The position numbers were made by a program, and so were the translations under genes. A DNA stretch of 64,000 nucleotides from Chamaea fasciata. Taxonomy: Eukaryota > Chordata > Aves > Passeriformes > Sylviidae. Positions 21,808-35,540 of the stretch are shown here, piece by piece (positions within the stretch are counted from its first letter, which is position 1; every line of letters begins with the position of its first letter). The notes under the pieces were generated by a model. That model was not told the origin of the DNA. It ran no database searches and was given only the letters and a program-made list of their open reading frames with translations. The stretch lies in the NCBI GenBank assembly GCA_029207755.1, contig JARCOQ010000073.1, positions 372,001 through 436,000 on the forward strand, given 5' to 3'.

Positions 21808-23802
21808 TATCTGGAAATCAGAGAACAAAAAGGATCAAGCCCTCTGGACAGCAGATGTGATCCAAAAAGCACGCAAGTGAAAAAATCCGAGAAAATCTGG
21901 AAACTGCGCAATTAGCACGAATGGCCAGAGATGAAAGCAGGGGCAGTGCAAAGGTGCCAAGCTTGCCCAAATGACTCCAATTGAAATCCTGAACTCAGGG
22001 AAGACATGCATAGAAAGAGATTGGAGAAGAATTGACATGAATGAAATGTCACAAAAAAAAGAGAAATAAAATAAGGAAAATTTTGGACGCTGGGTTAAAA
22101 CCATAAAAGCAAATGGGATGAGCAGAAGTGCAGCGACAAAGACCAAAGCTTGCCCAATTATTGCTCATTGCTATGGGCAGATTACATTCCCTTTCCCAAA
22201 AGGGAAAGCCTTCTTTCTAGGAAAAGGAATGATATCTGGAAATCAGAGAACAAAGGGGATCAAGCGCTCTGGAGAGCAGATGTGATCCAAAAAGCACGCA
22301 AGTGAAAAAATACGAGAAAATCTGGAAACTGCGCAATTAGCACCGAATGGCCAGAGATGAAATCAGGGGCAGTGCAAAGGTGCCAAGCTTGCCCAAATGA
22401 CTCCAATTGAAATCCTGAACTCAGGGAAGACATGCATAGAAAGAGAGTGGAGAAGAATTGATATGAATAAAATGTCACGAAAAACAAAGAAAAAAATCAG
22501 GAATATTTTTGCGGCCAGGCGAAAATCATAAAAGCAGATGGGATGAGCAGAAGTGCAGGGACATGGACCGAAGCTTGCCCAATTATTGCTCATTGAAATC
22601 AGCAGATTTCATTCCCTTTCCCGAAAGGGAAAGCCTTCCTTTCGGGAAAGGGAATGAAATCTGGAAATCAGAGGATAAAGTGGATCAAGCGCTCTGGAGT
22701 GGAGATGTGATCCAAAAAGCATGCGAGTGAAAAAACCTGAAAATTCGGGAAAAAGGCTGATTAGCACTGAATGGCCAGAGATGAAAGCAGGGGCAGTGCA
22801 AAAGTGCCAAGGCTGCCCAAATGACTCCAATTGAAATCCTGAACTCAGGGAAGACATGCACAGAAAGAGAGTGGAGAAGAATTGACAGAAATGAAATGTC
22901 AGAAAAAAAAAGAGAAATAAAATAAGGAAAATTTTGGACCCTGGGTTAAAACCATAAAAGCAAATGTGATGAGCAGAAGTACAAGGACATGGACTGAAGC
23001 TTGCCAAATTATTGCTCATTGAAATCAGGAGATTTCATTCCCTTTCCCAAAAGGGAAAGCCTTCTTTTTGGGAAAGGGAATGATATCTGGAAATCAGAGA
23101 ACAAAGGGGATCAATTGCTCTGGAAAGCAGATATGATCCAAAAAGCACGCAAGTGAGAAAGTCCGAGAAAATCCAGAAACTGCGCAATTAGCACCAAATG
23201 GCCAGAGATGAAAGCAGGGGCAGTGCAAAGGTGCCAAGCTTGCCCAAATGACTCCATTGAAATCCTGAACTCAGGGAAGACATGCATAGAAAGAGATTGG
23301 AGAAAAATTGAAATCCATGAAATGTCAAAAAAAACAAAGAAAAAAAAGGAAAGGTTTTGAGGCCTGGTGAAAACCATAAAAGCAGATGGGATGAGCAGAA
23401 GTGCAGGGACATGGACCAAAGCTTGCCAAATTATTGCTCATTGAAATCAGCAGATTTCATTCATTTTCCCGAAAGGGAAAGCCTTCCTTTCGGGAAAGGG
23501 AATGAAATCTGGAAATCAGAGGATAAAGTGGATCAAGCGCTCTGGAGTGGAGATGTGATCCAAAAAGCACGCAAGTGAGAAAATCCGAGAAAATCCGGAA
23601 ACTGCGCAATTAGCACCGAAAGGCCAGAGATGAAAGCAGAGGCAGTGCAAATGTGCCAAGGCTGCCCAAATGACTCCAATTGAAATCCTGAACTCAGGGA
23701 AGACATGCATAGAAAGAGAGTGGAGAAGAATTGACATGAATGAAATGTCACAAAAAAACGACAAATAAAATCAGGAAAATTTTGGAGGCCGGGTGAAAAC
23801 CA

Positions 23803-24225
23803 TAAAAGCAAATTGGATGAGTAGAAGTACAAGGATATGGACTGAAGCTTGCCCAATTATTGCTCATTGAAATCAGCAGATTTCATTCCCTTTCCCAAAA
23901 GGGAAAGCCTTCTTTTTGGGAAAGGGAATGATATCTGGAAATCAGAGAACAAATAGGATCAAGCCCTCTGGACAGCAGATGTGATCCAAAAAGCACGCAA
24001 GTGAAAAAATCCGAGAAAATCTGGAAACTGCGCAATTAGCACGAATGGCCAGAGATGAAAGCAGGGGCAGTGCAAAGGTGCCAAGCTTGCCCAAATGACT
24101 CCAATTGAAATCCTGAACTCAGGGAAGACATGCATAGAAAGAGAGTGGAGAAGAATTGATATGAATAAAATGTCACGAAAAACAAAGAAAAAAGCAGGAA
24201 TATTTTTGCGGCCAGGTGAAAATCA
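23803..24225 (+). repeat. Fusion monomer (beta'' start, delta body)
   Basis: In super-repeat copy 1 a short beta''-entered monomer (8143, 405 bp) is followed by a delta monomer (8548). Here the beta'' start runs directly into the body of the delta monomer: the inverted repeat reads 'cccaaaagggaaagcc' as at 8,640, not the shortened form as at 8,230. One monomer has been lost by recombination between neighbours, with the join between about 23,830 and 23,905. Confidence 0.88.
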
Positions 24226-26620
24226 TAAAAGCAGATGGGATGAGCAGAAGTGCAGGGACATGGACCGAAGCTTGCCCAATTATTGCTTATTGAAATCAGC
24301 AGATTTCATTCCCTTTCCCGAAAGGGAAAGCCTTCCTTTCGGGAAAGGGAATGAAATCTGGAAATCAGAGGATAAAGTGGATCAAGCGATCTGGAGTGGA
24401 GATGTGATCCAAAAAGCACGCGAGTGAAAAAACCTGAAAATTCAGGAAAAAGGCTGATTACCACTGAATGGCCAGAGATGAAAGCAGGGGCAGTGCAAAG
24501 GTGCCAAGCTTGCCCAAATGACTCCAATTGAAATCCTGAACTCAGGGAAGACATGCATAGAAAGAGAGTGGAGAAGAATTGACAGAAATGAATTGTCCCA
24601 AAAAAAAAAAAAAAACAAATCAGTAAATAATTCAGAATCTTGGCGAAAATCATAAAAGCGATTGACATGAGCAGAAGTACAAGGACATGGACCGAAAATT
24701 TCCCAGTTATTGCTCATCGAAATCCGCAGATTTCATTCCCTTTCCCAAAAGGGAAAGCCTTCTTTTTGGGAAAGGGAATGATATCTGGAAATCAGAGAAC
24801 AAAGGGGATCAATTGCTCTGGAAAGCAGATATGATCCAAAAAGCACGCAAGTGAGAAAGTCCGAGAAAATCCAGAAACTGCGCAATTAGCACCAAATGGC
24901 CAGAGATGAAAGCAGGGGCAGTGCAAAGGTGCCAAGCTTGCCCAAATGACTCCATTGAAATCCTGAACTCAGGGAAGACATGCATAGAAAGAGATTGGAG
25001 AAAAATTGAAATCCATGAAATGTCAAAAAAAACAAAGAAAAAAAAGGAAAGGTTTTGAGGCCTGGTGAAAACCATAAAAGCAGATGAGATGAGCAGAAGT
25101 GCAGGGACATGGACCAAAGCTTGCCCAATTATTGCTCATTGAAATCAGCAGATTTCATTCATTTTCCCGAAAGGGAAAGCCTTCCTTTTGGGAAAGGGAA
25201 TGAAATCTGGAAATCAGAGGATAAAGTGGATCAAGCGCTCTGGAGTGGAGATGTGATCCAAACAGCACGCGAGTGAAAAAACCTGAAGATTCGGGAAAAA
25301 GGCTGATTAGCACTGAATGGCCAGAGATGGAAGCAGGGGCAGTGCAAAGGTGCCAAGCTTGCCCAAATGACTCCAATTGAAATCCTGAACTCAGGGAAGA
25401 CATGCATAGAAAGAGAGTGGAGAAGAATTGACATGAATGAAATGTCACAAAAAAAAGAGAAATAAAATAAGGAAAATTTTGGACGCTGGGTTAAAACCAT
25501 AAAAGCAAACTGGATGAGCAGAAGTGCAGCGACAAGGACCAAAGCTTGCCCAATTATTGCTCATTGCTATGGGCAGATTACATTCCCTTTCCCAAAAGGG
25601 AAAGCCTTCTTTCTAGGAAAGGGAATGATATCTGGAAATCAGAGAACAAAGGGGATCAAGCGCTCTGGAGAGCAGATGTGATCCAAAAAGCACGCAAGTG
25701 AAAAAATACGAGAAAATCCGGAAACTGCGCAATTAGCACCGAATGGCCAGAGATGAAAGCAGGGGCAGTGCAAAAGTGCCAAGCTTGCCCAAATGACTTC
25801 AATTGAAATCCTGAACTCAGGGAAGACATGCATAGAAAGAGAGTGGAGAAGAATTGACATGAATGAAATGTCACAAAAAAAAGAGAAATAAAATAAGGAA
25901 AATTTTGGACGCTGGGTTAAAACCATAAAAGCAAATGGGATGAGCAGAAGTGCAGCGACAAGGACCAAAGCTTGCCCAATTATTGCTCATTGAAATCAGC
26001 AGATTTCATTCCCTTCCTCGATAGCGAATAAAATCTGGAAATCAGAGAATAAGGTGGATCAAGCGTTCTGGAGAATAGATGTGACCCAAAAAGCACGCGA
26101 GTGAAAAAACCTGAAAATTCGGGAAAAAGGCTGATTACCACTGAATGGCCAGAGATGAAAGCAGGGGCAGTGCAAAGGTGCCAAGCTTGCCCAAATGACT
26201 CCAATTGAAATCCTGAACTCAGGGAAGACATGCATAGAAAGAGAGTGGAGAAGAATTGACAGAAATGAATTGTCCCAAAAAAAAAAAAAACAAATCAGTA
26301 AATAATTCAGAATCTTGGCGAAAATCATAAAAGCGATTGACATGAGCAGAAGTACAAGGACATGGACCGAAAATTTCCCAATTATTGCTCATCGAAATCC
26401 GCAGATTTCATTCCCTTTCCCAAAAGGGAAAGCCTTCTTTTTGGGAAAGGGAATGATATCTGGAAATCAGAGAACAAATAGGATCAAGCCCTCTGGACAG
26501 CAGATGTGATCCAAAAAGCACGCAAGTGAAAAAATCCGAGAAAATCCGGAAACTGCGCAATTAGCACCGAATGGCCAGAGATGAAAGCAGGGGCAGTGCA
26601 AAGGTGCCAAGCTTGCCCAA
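24095..26620 (+). repeat. 2,526-bp six-monomer higher-order repeat, copy B1
   Basis: Anchors 24226, 24653, 25075, 25500, 25926, 26328. It matches A1 at offset 15,255. A private change is 'caaaagtgcc' near 25,772 against 'caaaggtgcc' elsewhere. Confidence 0.92.
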
Positions 26621-29146
26621 ATGACTCCAATTGAAATCCTGAACTCAGGGAAGACATGCATAGAAAGAGAGTGGAGAAGAATTGATATGAATAAAATGTC
26701 ACGAAAAACAAAGAAAAAAGCAGGAATATTTTTGCGGCCAGGTGAAAATCATAAAAGCAGATGGGATGAGCAGAAGTGCAGGGACATGGACCGAAGCTTG
26801 CCCAATTATTGCTTATTGAAATCAGCAGATTTCATTCCCTTTCCCGAAAGGGAAAGCCTTCCTTTCGGGAAAGGGAATGAAATCTGGAAATCAGAGGATA
26901 AAGTGGATCAAGCGATCTGGAGTGGAGATGTGATCCAAAAAGCACGCGAGTGAAAAAACCTGAAAATTCAGGAAAAAGGCTGATTACCACTGAATGGCCA
27001 GAGATGAAAGCAGGGGCAGTGCAAAGGTGCCAAGCTTGCCCAAATGACTCCAATTGAAATCCTGAACTCAGGGAAGACATGCATAGAAAGAGAGTGGAGA
27101 AGAATTGACAGAAATGAATTGTCCCAAAAAAAAAAAAAAAACAAATCAGTAAATAATTCAGAATCTTGGCGAAAATCATAAAAGCGATTGACATGAGCAG
27201 AAGTACAAGGACATGGACCGAAAATTTCCCAGTTATTGCTCATCGAAATCCGCAGATTTCATTCCCTTTCCCAAAAGGGAAAGCCTTCTTTTTGGGAAAG
27301 GGAATGATATCTGGAAATCAGAGAACAAAGGGGATCAATTGCTCTGGAAAGCAGATATGATCCAAAAAGCACGCAAGTGAGAAAGTCCGAGAAAATCCAG
27401 AAACTGCGCAATTAGCACCAAATGGCCAGAGATGAAAGCAGGGGCAGTGCAAAGGTGCCAAGCTTGCCCAAATGACTCCATTGAAATCCTGAACTCAGGG
27501 AAGACATGCATAGAAAGAGATTGGAGAAAAATTGAAATCCATGAAATGTCAAAAAAAACAAAGAAAAAAAAGGAAAGGTTTTGAGGCCTGGTGAAAACCA
27601 TAAAAGCAGATGAGATGAGCAGAAGTGCAGGGACATGGACCAAAGCTTGCCCAATTATTGCTCATTGAAATCAGCAGATTTCATTCATTTTCCCGAAAGG
27701 GAAAGCCTTCCTTTTGGGAAAGGGAATGAAATCTGGAAATCAGAGGATAAAGTGGATCAAGCGCTCTGGAGTGGAGATGTGATCCAAACAGCACGCGAGT
27801 GAAAAAACCTGAAGATTCGGGAAAAAGGCTGATTAGCACTGAATGGCCAGAGATGGAAGCAGGGGCAGTGCAAAGGTGCCAAGCTTGCCCAAATGACTCC
27901 AATTGAAATCCTGAACTCAGGGAAGACATGCATAGAAAGAGAGTGGAGAAGAATTGACATGAATGAAATGTCACAAAAAAAAGAGAAATAAAATAAGGAA
28001 AATTTTGGACGCTGGGTTAAAACCATAAAAGCAAACTGGATGAGCAGAAGTGCAGCGACAAGGACCAAAGCTTGCCCAATTATTGCTCATTGCTATGAGC
28101 AGATTACATTCCCTTTCCCAAAAGGGAAAGCCTTCTTTCTAGGAAAGGGAATGATATCTGGAAATCAGAGAACAAAGGGGATCAAGCGCTCTGGAGAGCA
28201 GATGTGATCCAAAAAGCACGCAAGTGAAAAAATACGAGAAAATCCGGAAACTGCGCAATTAGCACCGAATGGCCAGAGATGAAAGCAGGGGCAGTGCAAA
28301 GGTGCCAAGCTTGCCCAAATGACTTCAATTGAAATCCTGAACTCAGGGAAGACATGCATAGAAAGAGAGTGGAGAAGAATTGACATGAATGAAATGTCAC
28401 AAAAAAAAGAGAAATAAAATAAGGAAAATTTTGGACGCTGGGTTAAAACCATAAAAGCAAATGGGATGAGCAGAAGTGCAGCGACAAGGACCAAAGCTTG
28501 CCCAATTATTGCTCATTGAAATCAGCAGATTTCATTCCCTTCCTCGATAGCGAATAAAATCTGGAAATCAGAGAATAAGGTGGATCAAGCGTTCTGGAGA
28601 ATAGATGTGACCCAAAAAGCACGCGAGTGAAAAAACCTGAAAATTCGGGAAAAAGGCTGATTACCACTGAATGGCCAGAGATGAAAGCAGGGGCAGTGCA
28701 AAGGTGCCAAGCTTGCCCAAATGACTCCAATTGAAATCCTGAACTCAGGGAAGACATGCATAGAAAGAGAGTGGAGAAGAATTGACAGAAATGAATTGTC
28801 CCAAAAAAAAAAAAAACAAATCAGTAAATAATTCAGAATCTTGGCGAAAATCATAAAAGCGATTGACATGAGCAGAAGTACAAGGACATGGACCGAAAAT
28901 TTCCCAATTATTGCTCATCGAAATCCGCAGATTTCATTCCCTTTCCCAAAAGGGAAAGCCTTCTTTTTGGGAAAGGGAATGATATCTGGAAATCAGAGAA
29001 CAAATAGGATCAAGCCCTCTGGACAGCAGATGTGATCCAAAAAGCACGCAAGTGAAAAAATCCGAGAAAATCCGGAAACTGCGCAATTAGCACCGAATGG
29101 CCAGAGATGAAAGCAGGGGCAGTGCAAAGGTGCCAAGCTTGCCCAA
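26621..29146 (+). repeat. 2,526-bp six-monomer higher-order repeat, copy B2
   Basis: Anchors 26752, 27179, 27601, 28026, 28452, 28854. A private change is 'gctatgagcag' near 28,096 against 'gctatgggcag' in the others. Confidence 0.92.
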
Positions 29147-31672
29147 ATGACTCCAATTGAAATCCTGAACTCAGGGAAGACATGCATAGAAAGAGAGTGG
29201 AGAAGAATTGATATGAATAAAATGTCACGAAAAACAAAGAAAAAAGCAGGAATATTTTTGCGGCCAGGTGAAAATCATAAAAGCAGATGGGATGAGCAGA
29301 AGTGCAGGGACATGGACCGAAGCTTGCCCAATTATTGCTTATTGAAATCAGCAGATTTCATTCCCTTTCCCGAAAGGGAAAGCCTTCCTTTCGGGAAAGG
29401 GAATGAAATCTGGAAATCAGAGGATAAAGTGGATCAAGCGATCTGGAGTGGAGATGTGATCCAAAAAGCACGCGAGTGAAAAAACCTGAAAATTCAGGAA
29501 AAAGGCTGATTACCACTGAATGGCCAGAGATGAAAGCAGGGGCAGTGCAAAGGTGCCAAGCTTGCCCAAATGACTCCAATTGAAATCCTGAACTCAGGGA
29601 AGACATGCATAGAAAGAGAGTGGAGAAGAATTGACAGAAATGAATTGTCCCAAAAAAAAAAAAAAAACAAATCAGTAAATAATTCAGAATCTTGGCGAAA
29701 ATCATAAAAGCGATTGACATGAGCAGAAGTACAAGGACATGGACCGAAAATTTCCCAGTTATTGCTCATCGAAATCCGCAGATTTCATTCCCTTTCCCAA
29801 AAGGGAAAGCCTTCTTTTTGGGAAAGGGAATGATATCTGGAAATCAGAGAACAAAGGGGATCAATTGCTCTGGAAAGCAGATATGATCCAAAAAGCACGC
29901 AAGTGAGAAAGTCCGAGAAAATCCAGAAACTGCGCAATTAGCACCAAATGGCCAGAGATGAAAGCAGGGGCAGTGCAAAGGTGCCAAGCTTGCCCAAATG
30001 ACTCCATTGAAATCCTGAACTCAGGGAAGACATGCATAGAAAGAGATTGGAGAAAAATTGAAATCCATGAAATGTCAAAAAAAACAAAGAAAAAAAAGGA
30101 AAGGTTTTGAGGCCTGGTGAAAACCATAAAAGCAGATGAGATGAGCAGAAGTGCAGGGACATGGACCAAAGCTTGCCCAATTATTGCTCATTGAAATCAG
30201 CAGATTTCATTCATTTTCCCGAAAGGGAAAGCCTTCCTTTTGGGAAAGGGAATGAAATCTGGAAATCAGAGGATAAAGTGGATCAAGCGCTCTGGAGTGG
30301 AGATGTGATCCAAACAGCACGCGAGTGAAAAAACCTGAAGATTCGGGAAAAAGGCTGATTAGCACTGAATGGCCAGAGATGGAAGCAGGGGCAGTGCAAA
30401 GGTGCCAAGCTTGCCCAAATGACTCCAATTGAAATCCTGAACTCAGGGAAGACATGCATAGAAAGAGAGTGGAGAAGAATTGACATGAATGAAATGTCAC
30501 AAAAAAAAGAGAAATAAAATAAGGAAAATTTTGGACGCTGGGTTAAAACCATAAAAGCAAACTGGATGAGCAGAAGTGCAGCGACAAGGACCAAAGCTCT
30601 CCCAATTATTGCTCATTGCTATGGGCAGATTACATTCCCTTTCCCAAAAGGGAAAGCCTTCTTTCTAGGAAAGGGAATGATATCTGGAAATCAGAGAACA
30701 AAGGGGATCAAGCGCTCTGGAGAGCAGATGTGATCCAAAAAGCACGCAAGTGAAAAAATACGAGAAAATCCGGAAACTGCGCAATTAGCACCGAATGGCC
30801 AGAGATGAAAGCAGGGGCAGTGCAAAGGTGCCAAGCTTGCCCAAATGACTTCAATTGAAATCCTGAACTCAGGGAAGACATGCATAGAAAGAGAGTGGAG
30901 AAGAATTGACATGAATGAAATGTCACAAAAAAAAGAGAAATAAAATAAGGAAAATTTTGGACGCTGGGTTAAAACCATAAAAGCAAATGGGATGAGCAGA
31001 AGTGCAGCGACAAGGACCAAAGCTTGCCCAATTATTGCTCATTGAAATCAGCAGATTTCATTCCCTTCCTCGATAGCGAATAAAATCTGGAAATCAGAGA
31101 ATAAGGTGGATCAAGCGTTCTGGAGAATAGATGTGACCCAAAAAGCACGCGAGTGAAAAAACCTGAAAATTCGGGAAAAAGGCTGATTACCACTGAATGG
31201 CCAGAGATGAAAGCAGGGGCAGTGCAAAGGTGCCAAGCTTGCCCAAATGACTCCAATTGAAATCCTGAACTCAGGGAAGACATGCATAGAAAGAGAGTGG
31301 AGAAGAATTGACAGAAATGAATTGTCCCAAAAAAAAAAAAAAACAAATCAGTAAATAATTCAGAATCTTGGCGAAAATCATAAAAGCGATTGACATGAGC
31401 AGAAGTACAAGGACATGGACCGAAAATTTCCCAATTATTGCTCATCGAAATCCGCAGATTTCATTCCCTTTCCCAAAAGGGAAAGCCTTCTTTTTGGGAA
31501 AGGGAATGATATCTGGAAATCAGAGAACAAATAGGATCAAGCCCTCTGGACAGCAGATGTGATCCAAAAAGCACGCAAGTGAAAAAATCCGAGAAAATCC
31601 GGAAACTGCGCAATTAGCACCGAATGGCCAGAGATGAAAGCAGGGGCAGTGCAAAGGTGCCAAGCTTGCCCA
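29147..31672 (+). repeat. 2,526-bp six-monomer higher-order repeat, copy B3
   Basis: Anchors 29278, 29705, 30127, 30552, 30978, 31381. A private change near 30,597 ('aaagctctccc') destroys the first HindIII site of that monomer. The repeat then exits into an epsilon linker, like A2. Confidence 0.92.
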
Positions 31673-32113
31673 AATGACTCCAATTGAAATCCTGAACTCA
31701 GGGAAGACATGCATAGAAAGAGAGTGGAGAAGAATTGAGATGAATGAAATGTCACAAAAAACAAAGAAAAAAATAAGGAATATTTTTGAGGCCAGGGGAA
31801 AATCATAAAAGCAGATGGGATGAGCAGAAGTGCAGGGACATGGACCGAAGCTTGCCCAATTATTGCTCATTGAAATCAGCAGATTTCATTCCCTTTCCCG
31901 AAAGGGAAAGCCTTCCTTTCGGGAAAGGGAATGAAATCTGGAAATCAGAGGATAAAGTGGATCAAGCGCTCTGGAGTGGAGATGTGATCCAAGAAGCACG
32001 TGAGTGAAAAAAATTGAAAATTCTGGAAAAAGCTCCATTAGCACTTAATGGCCTGAGATGAAAAGAGGGCAAGTGCAAAGGTGCCAAGCTTGCTCAAAAT
32101 TACTTCAATTGAA

Positions 32114-32550
32114 TGTCTTTTTCGTGATGGCCACTACACTCGAAATGCTTCCTCAAAAACCTCAGAGGGTCTGCGGTGGTAGCACCATGGTCTGTTGAGG
32201 TCTCTCTTACCTATTCTATTTGGGAATCCTTTGGGCATTTCCACACAGCCCTGCCTCTTTGTCACTTCATTCTGTGGTTCTGCCTCACTCCTTTTTCTCC
32301 CTCTGTCGGCCACCAAGCCCTGTTTTTCCCTCATACAGTGGCTTACCTTATCTGTCCTTCGCAACTCTTCCTGTCCATTCATCCTCACAGCTTGACCAGC
32401 AGACTCCAACTGACTGACTACCAACTACCTCACTCTCTTATCACACCCATAACTGTGACATCACACCTGTACTCAATCTTTGGAAATTAAAACAGCTGCA
32501 ATATATCTGAGGCAGGATTGCCTTTAGCACTGTCTGCATCTGTCTTTCCA
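32114..32550 (+). mobile_element. LTR-like insertion, copy 4
   Basis: Lies 17,781 bp after copy 2 and shares its two diagnostic bases. Flanks are AATTGAA (32107-32113) and AACTGAA (32551-32557). Confidence 0.7.
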
Positions 32551-33925
32551 AACTGAAACGCTGCAGTGTGGGAAGAAATCCACAGAAACAGCCTAGAGAA
32601 GAATAGAGAGAACAGAAATGTCAAAAAATGAATCAGAAAAATTTGGAACCCAGGAAAAGACCATAAGGACGAAAGGGATGAACAGAAGTGCAGCAACAAA
32701 GACCAAAGCTTGCCCAATATTGCTCATTGAAATGGGCAGATTTCATTCCCTTTCCCGAAAGAGAAAGCCTTCTTTCTGGGAAAGGGAATGATATCTGGAA
32801 ATCAGAGAACAAAGGGGATCAATTGCTCTGGAAAGCAGATATGATCCAAAAAGCACGCAAGTGAGAAAATCCGAGAAAATCCAGAAACTGCGCAATTAGC
32901 ACCGAATGGCCAGAGATGAAAGCAGGGGCAGTGCAAAGGTGCCAAGCTTGCCCAAATGACTCCATTGAAATCCTGAACTCAGGGAAGACATGCATAGAAA
33001 GAGATTGGAGAAAAATTGAAATCCATGAAATGTCAAAAAAAACAAAGAAAAAAAAGGAAAGGTTTTGAGGCCTGGTGAAAACCATAAAAGCAGATGGGAT
33101 GAGCAGAAGTGCAGGGACATGGACCGAAGCTTGCCCAATTATTGCTTATTGAAATCAGCAGATTTCATTCCCTTTCCCGAAAGGGAAAGCCTTCCTTTCG
33201 GGAAAGGGAATGAAATCTGGAAATCAGAGGATAAAGTGGATCAAGCGATCTCGAGTGGAGATGTGATCCAAAAAGCACGCGAGTGAAAAAACCTGAAAAT
33301 TTAAGGAAAACGCTGATTACCACTGAATGGCCAGAGATGAAAGCAGGGGCAGTGCAAAGGTGCCAAGCTTGCCCAAATGACTCCAATTGAAATCCTGAAC
33401 TCAGGGAAGACATGCATAGAAAGAGAGTGGAGAAGAATTGACAGAAATGAATTGTCCCAAAAAAAAAAAAAAAACAAATCAGTAAATAATTCAGAATCTT
33501 GGCGAAAATCATAAAAGCGATTGACATGAGCAGAAGTACAAGGACATGGACCGAAAATTTCCCAGTTATTGCTCATCGAAATCCGCAGATTTCATTCCCT
33601 TTCCCAAAAGGGAAAGCCTTCTTTTTGGGAAAGGGAATGATATCTGGAAATCAGAGAACAAAGGGGATCAATTGCTCTGGAAAGCAGATATGATCCAAAA
33701 AGCACGCAAGTGAGAAAATCCGAGAAAATCCAGAAACTGCGCAATTAGCACCAAATGGCCAGAGATGAAAGCAGGGGCAGTGCAAAGGTGCCAAGCTTGC
33801 CCAAATGACTCCATTGAAATCCTGAACTCAGGGAAGACATGCATAGAAAGAGATTGGAGAAAAATTGAAATCCATGAAATGTCAAAAAAAACAAAGAAAA
33901 AAAAGGAAAGGTTTTGAGGCCTGGT

Positions 33926-35540
33926 GAAAACCATAAAAACAGATGGGATGAGCAGAAGTGCAGGGACATGGACCAAAGCTTGCCCAATTATTGCTCATTG
34001 AAATCAACAGATTTCATTCCCTTTCCCGAAAGGGAAAGCCTTCCTTTCGGGAAAAGGAATGAAATCTGGAAATCAGAGGATAAAGTGGATCAAGCGCTCT
34101 GGAGTGCAGATGTGATCCAAAAAGCACGCGAGTGAAAAAACCTGAAAATTCGGGAAAAAGGCTGATTACCACTGAATGGCCAGAGATGAAAGCAGGGGCA
34201 GTGCAAAGGAGCCAAGCTTGCCCAAATGACTCCAATTGAAATCCTGAACTCAGGGAAGACATGCATAGAAAGAGTGTGGAGAAGAATTGACATGAATGAA
34301 ATGTCACAAAAAAAAAAAGAAATAAAATAAGGAAAATTTTGGACGCTGGGTTAAAACCATAAAAGCAAATGGGATGAGCAGAAGTGCAGCGACAAGGACC
34401 AAAGCTTGCCCAATTATTGCTCATTGCTATGGGCAGATTACATTCCCTTTCCCAAAAGGGAAAGCCTTCTTTCTAGGAAAGGGAATGATATCTGGAAATC
34501 AGAGAACAAAGGGGATCAAGCGCTCAGGAGAGCAGATGTGATCCAAAAAGCACGCAAGTGAAAAAATACGAGAAAATCTGGAAACTGCGCAATTAGCACC
34601 GAATGGCCGGAGATGAAAGCAGGGGCAGTGCAAAGGTCCCAAATGACTCCAATTGAAATCCTGAACTCAGGGAAGACATGCATAGAAAGAGAGTGGAGAA
34701 GAATTGATATGAATAAAATGTCACGAAAAACAAAGAAAAAAGCAGGAATATTTTTGCGGCCAGGTGAAAATCATAAAAGCAGATGGGATGAGCAGAAGTT
34801 CAGGGACATGGACCGAAGCTTGCCCAATTATTGCTCATTGAAATCAGCAGATTTCATTCCCTTTCCCGAAAGGGAAAGCCTTCCTTTCGGGAAAGGGAAT
34901 GAAATCTGGAAATCAGAGGATAAAGTGGATCAATCGCTCTGGAGTGGAGATGTGATCCAAAAAGCACGCGAGTGAAAAAACCTGAAAATTCAGGAAAAAG
35001 GCTGATTACCACTGAATGGCCAGAGATGAAAGCAGGGGCAGTGCAAAGGTGCCAAGCTTGCCCAAATGACTCCAATTGAAATCCTGAACTCAGGGAAGAC
35101 ATGCATAGAAAGAGAGTTGAGAAGAACTGACAGAAATGAATTGTCCCAAAAAAAAAAAAAAAACAAATCAGTAAATAATTCAGAATCTTGGCGAAAATCA
35201 TAAAAGCGATTGACATGAGCAGAAGTACAAGGACATGGACCGAAAATTTCCCAGTTATTGCTCATCGAAATCCGCAGATTTCATTCCCTTTCCCAAAAGG
35301 GAAAGCCTTCTTTTTGGGAAAGGGAATGATATCTGGAAATCAGAGAACAAATAGGATCAAGCCCTCTGGACAGCAGATGTGATCCAAAAAGCACGCAAGT
35401 GAAAAAATCCGAGAAAATCCGGAAACTGCGCAATTAGCACCGAATGGCCAGAGATGAAAGCAGGGGCAGTGCAAAGGTGCCAAGCTTGCCCAAATGACTC
35501 CAATTGAAATCCTGAACTCAGGGAAGACATGCATAGAAAG
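33926..35540 (+). repeat. Transition block between super-repeat and 2,974-bp repeat
   Basis: Anchors 33934 (alpha), 34360 (beta), 34774 (gamma), 35201 (delta). The alpha-entered monomer has private changes ('aaaaacagatggg', 'gaaatcaacagattt', 'gaaagagtgtgg'). The beta-to-gamma spacing is only 414 bp because about 10 bp, including the second HindIII site, is missing near 34,637. The 'caaaggagcc' and 'gagtgtgg' variants recur near 44,800, 53,690 and 56,630, linking this block with those regions. Confidence 0.85.

Larger units (their letters stand above)
16434..33925 (+). repeat. 15.66-kb super-repeat, copy 2 (rearranged, ~17.5 kb)
   Basis: Same monomer order as copy 1, with two structural changes. 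First, one short monomer is missing near 23,830-23,895, where the offset drops from 15,660 to 15,255 (405 bp). Second, the inner 2,526-bp repeat is present three times rather than two, which raises the offset to 17,781 for everything after about 31,670. It carries insertions at 19868 and 32114. Match to copy 1 is lost near 33,925 ('aaaaacagatggg' against 'aaaagcagatgag' at about 16,145). Confidence 0.9.
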
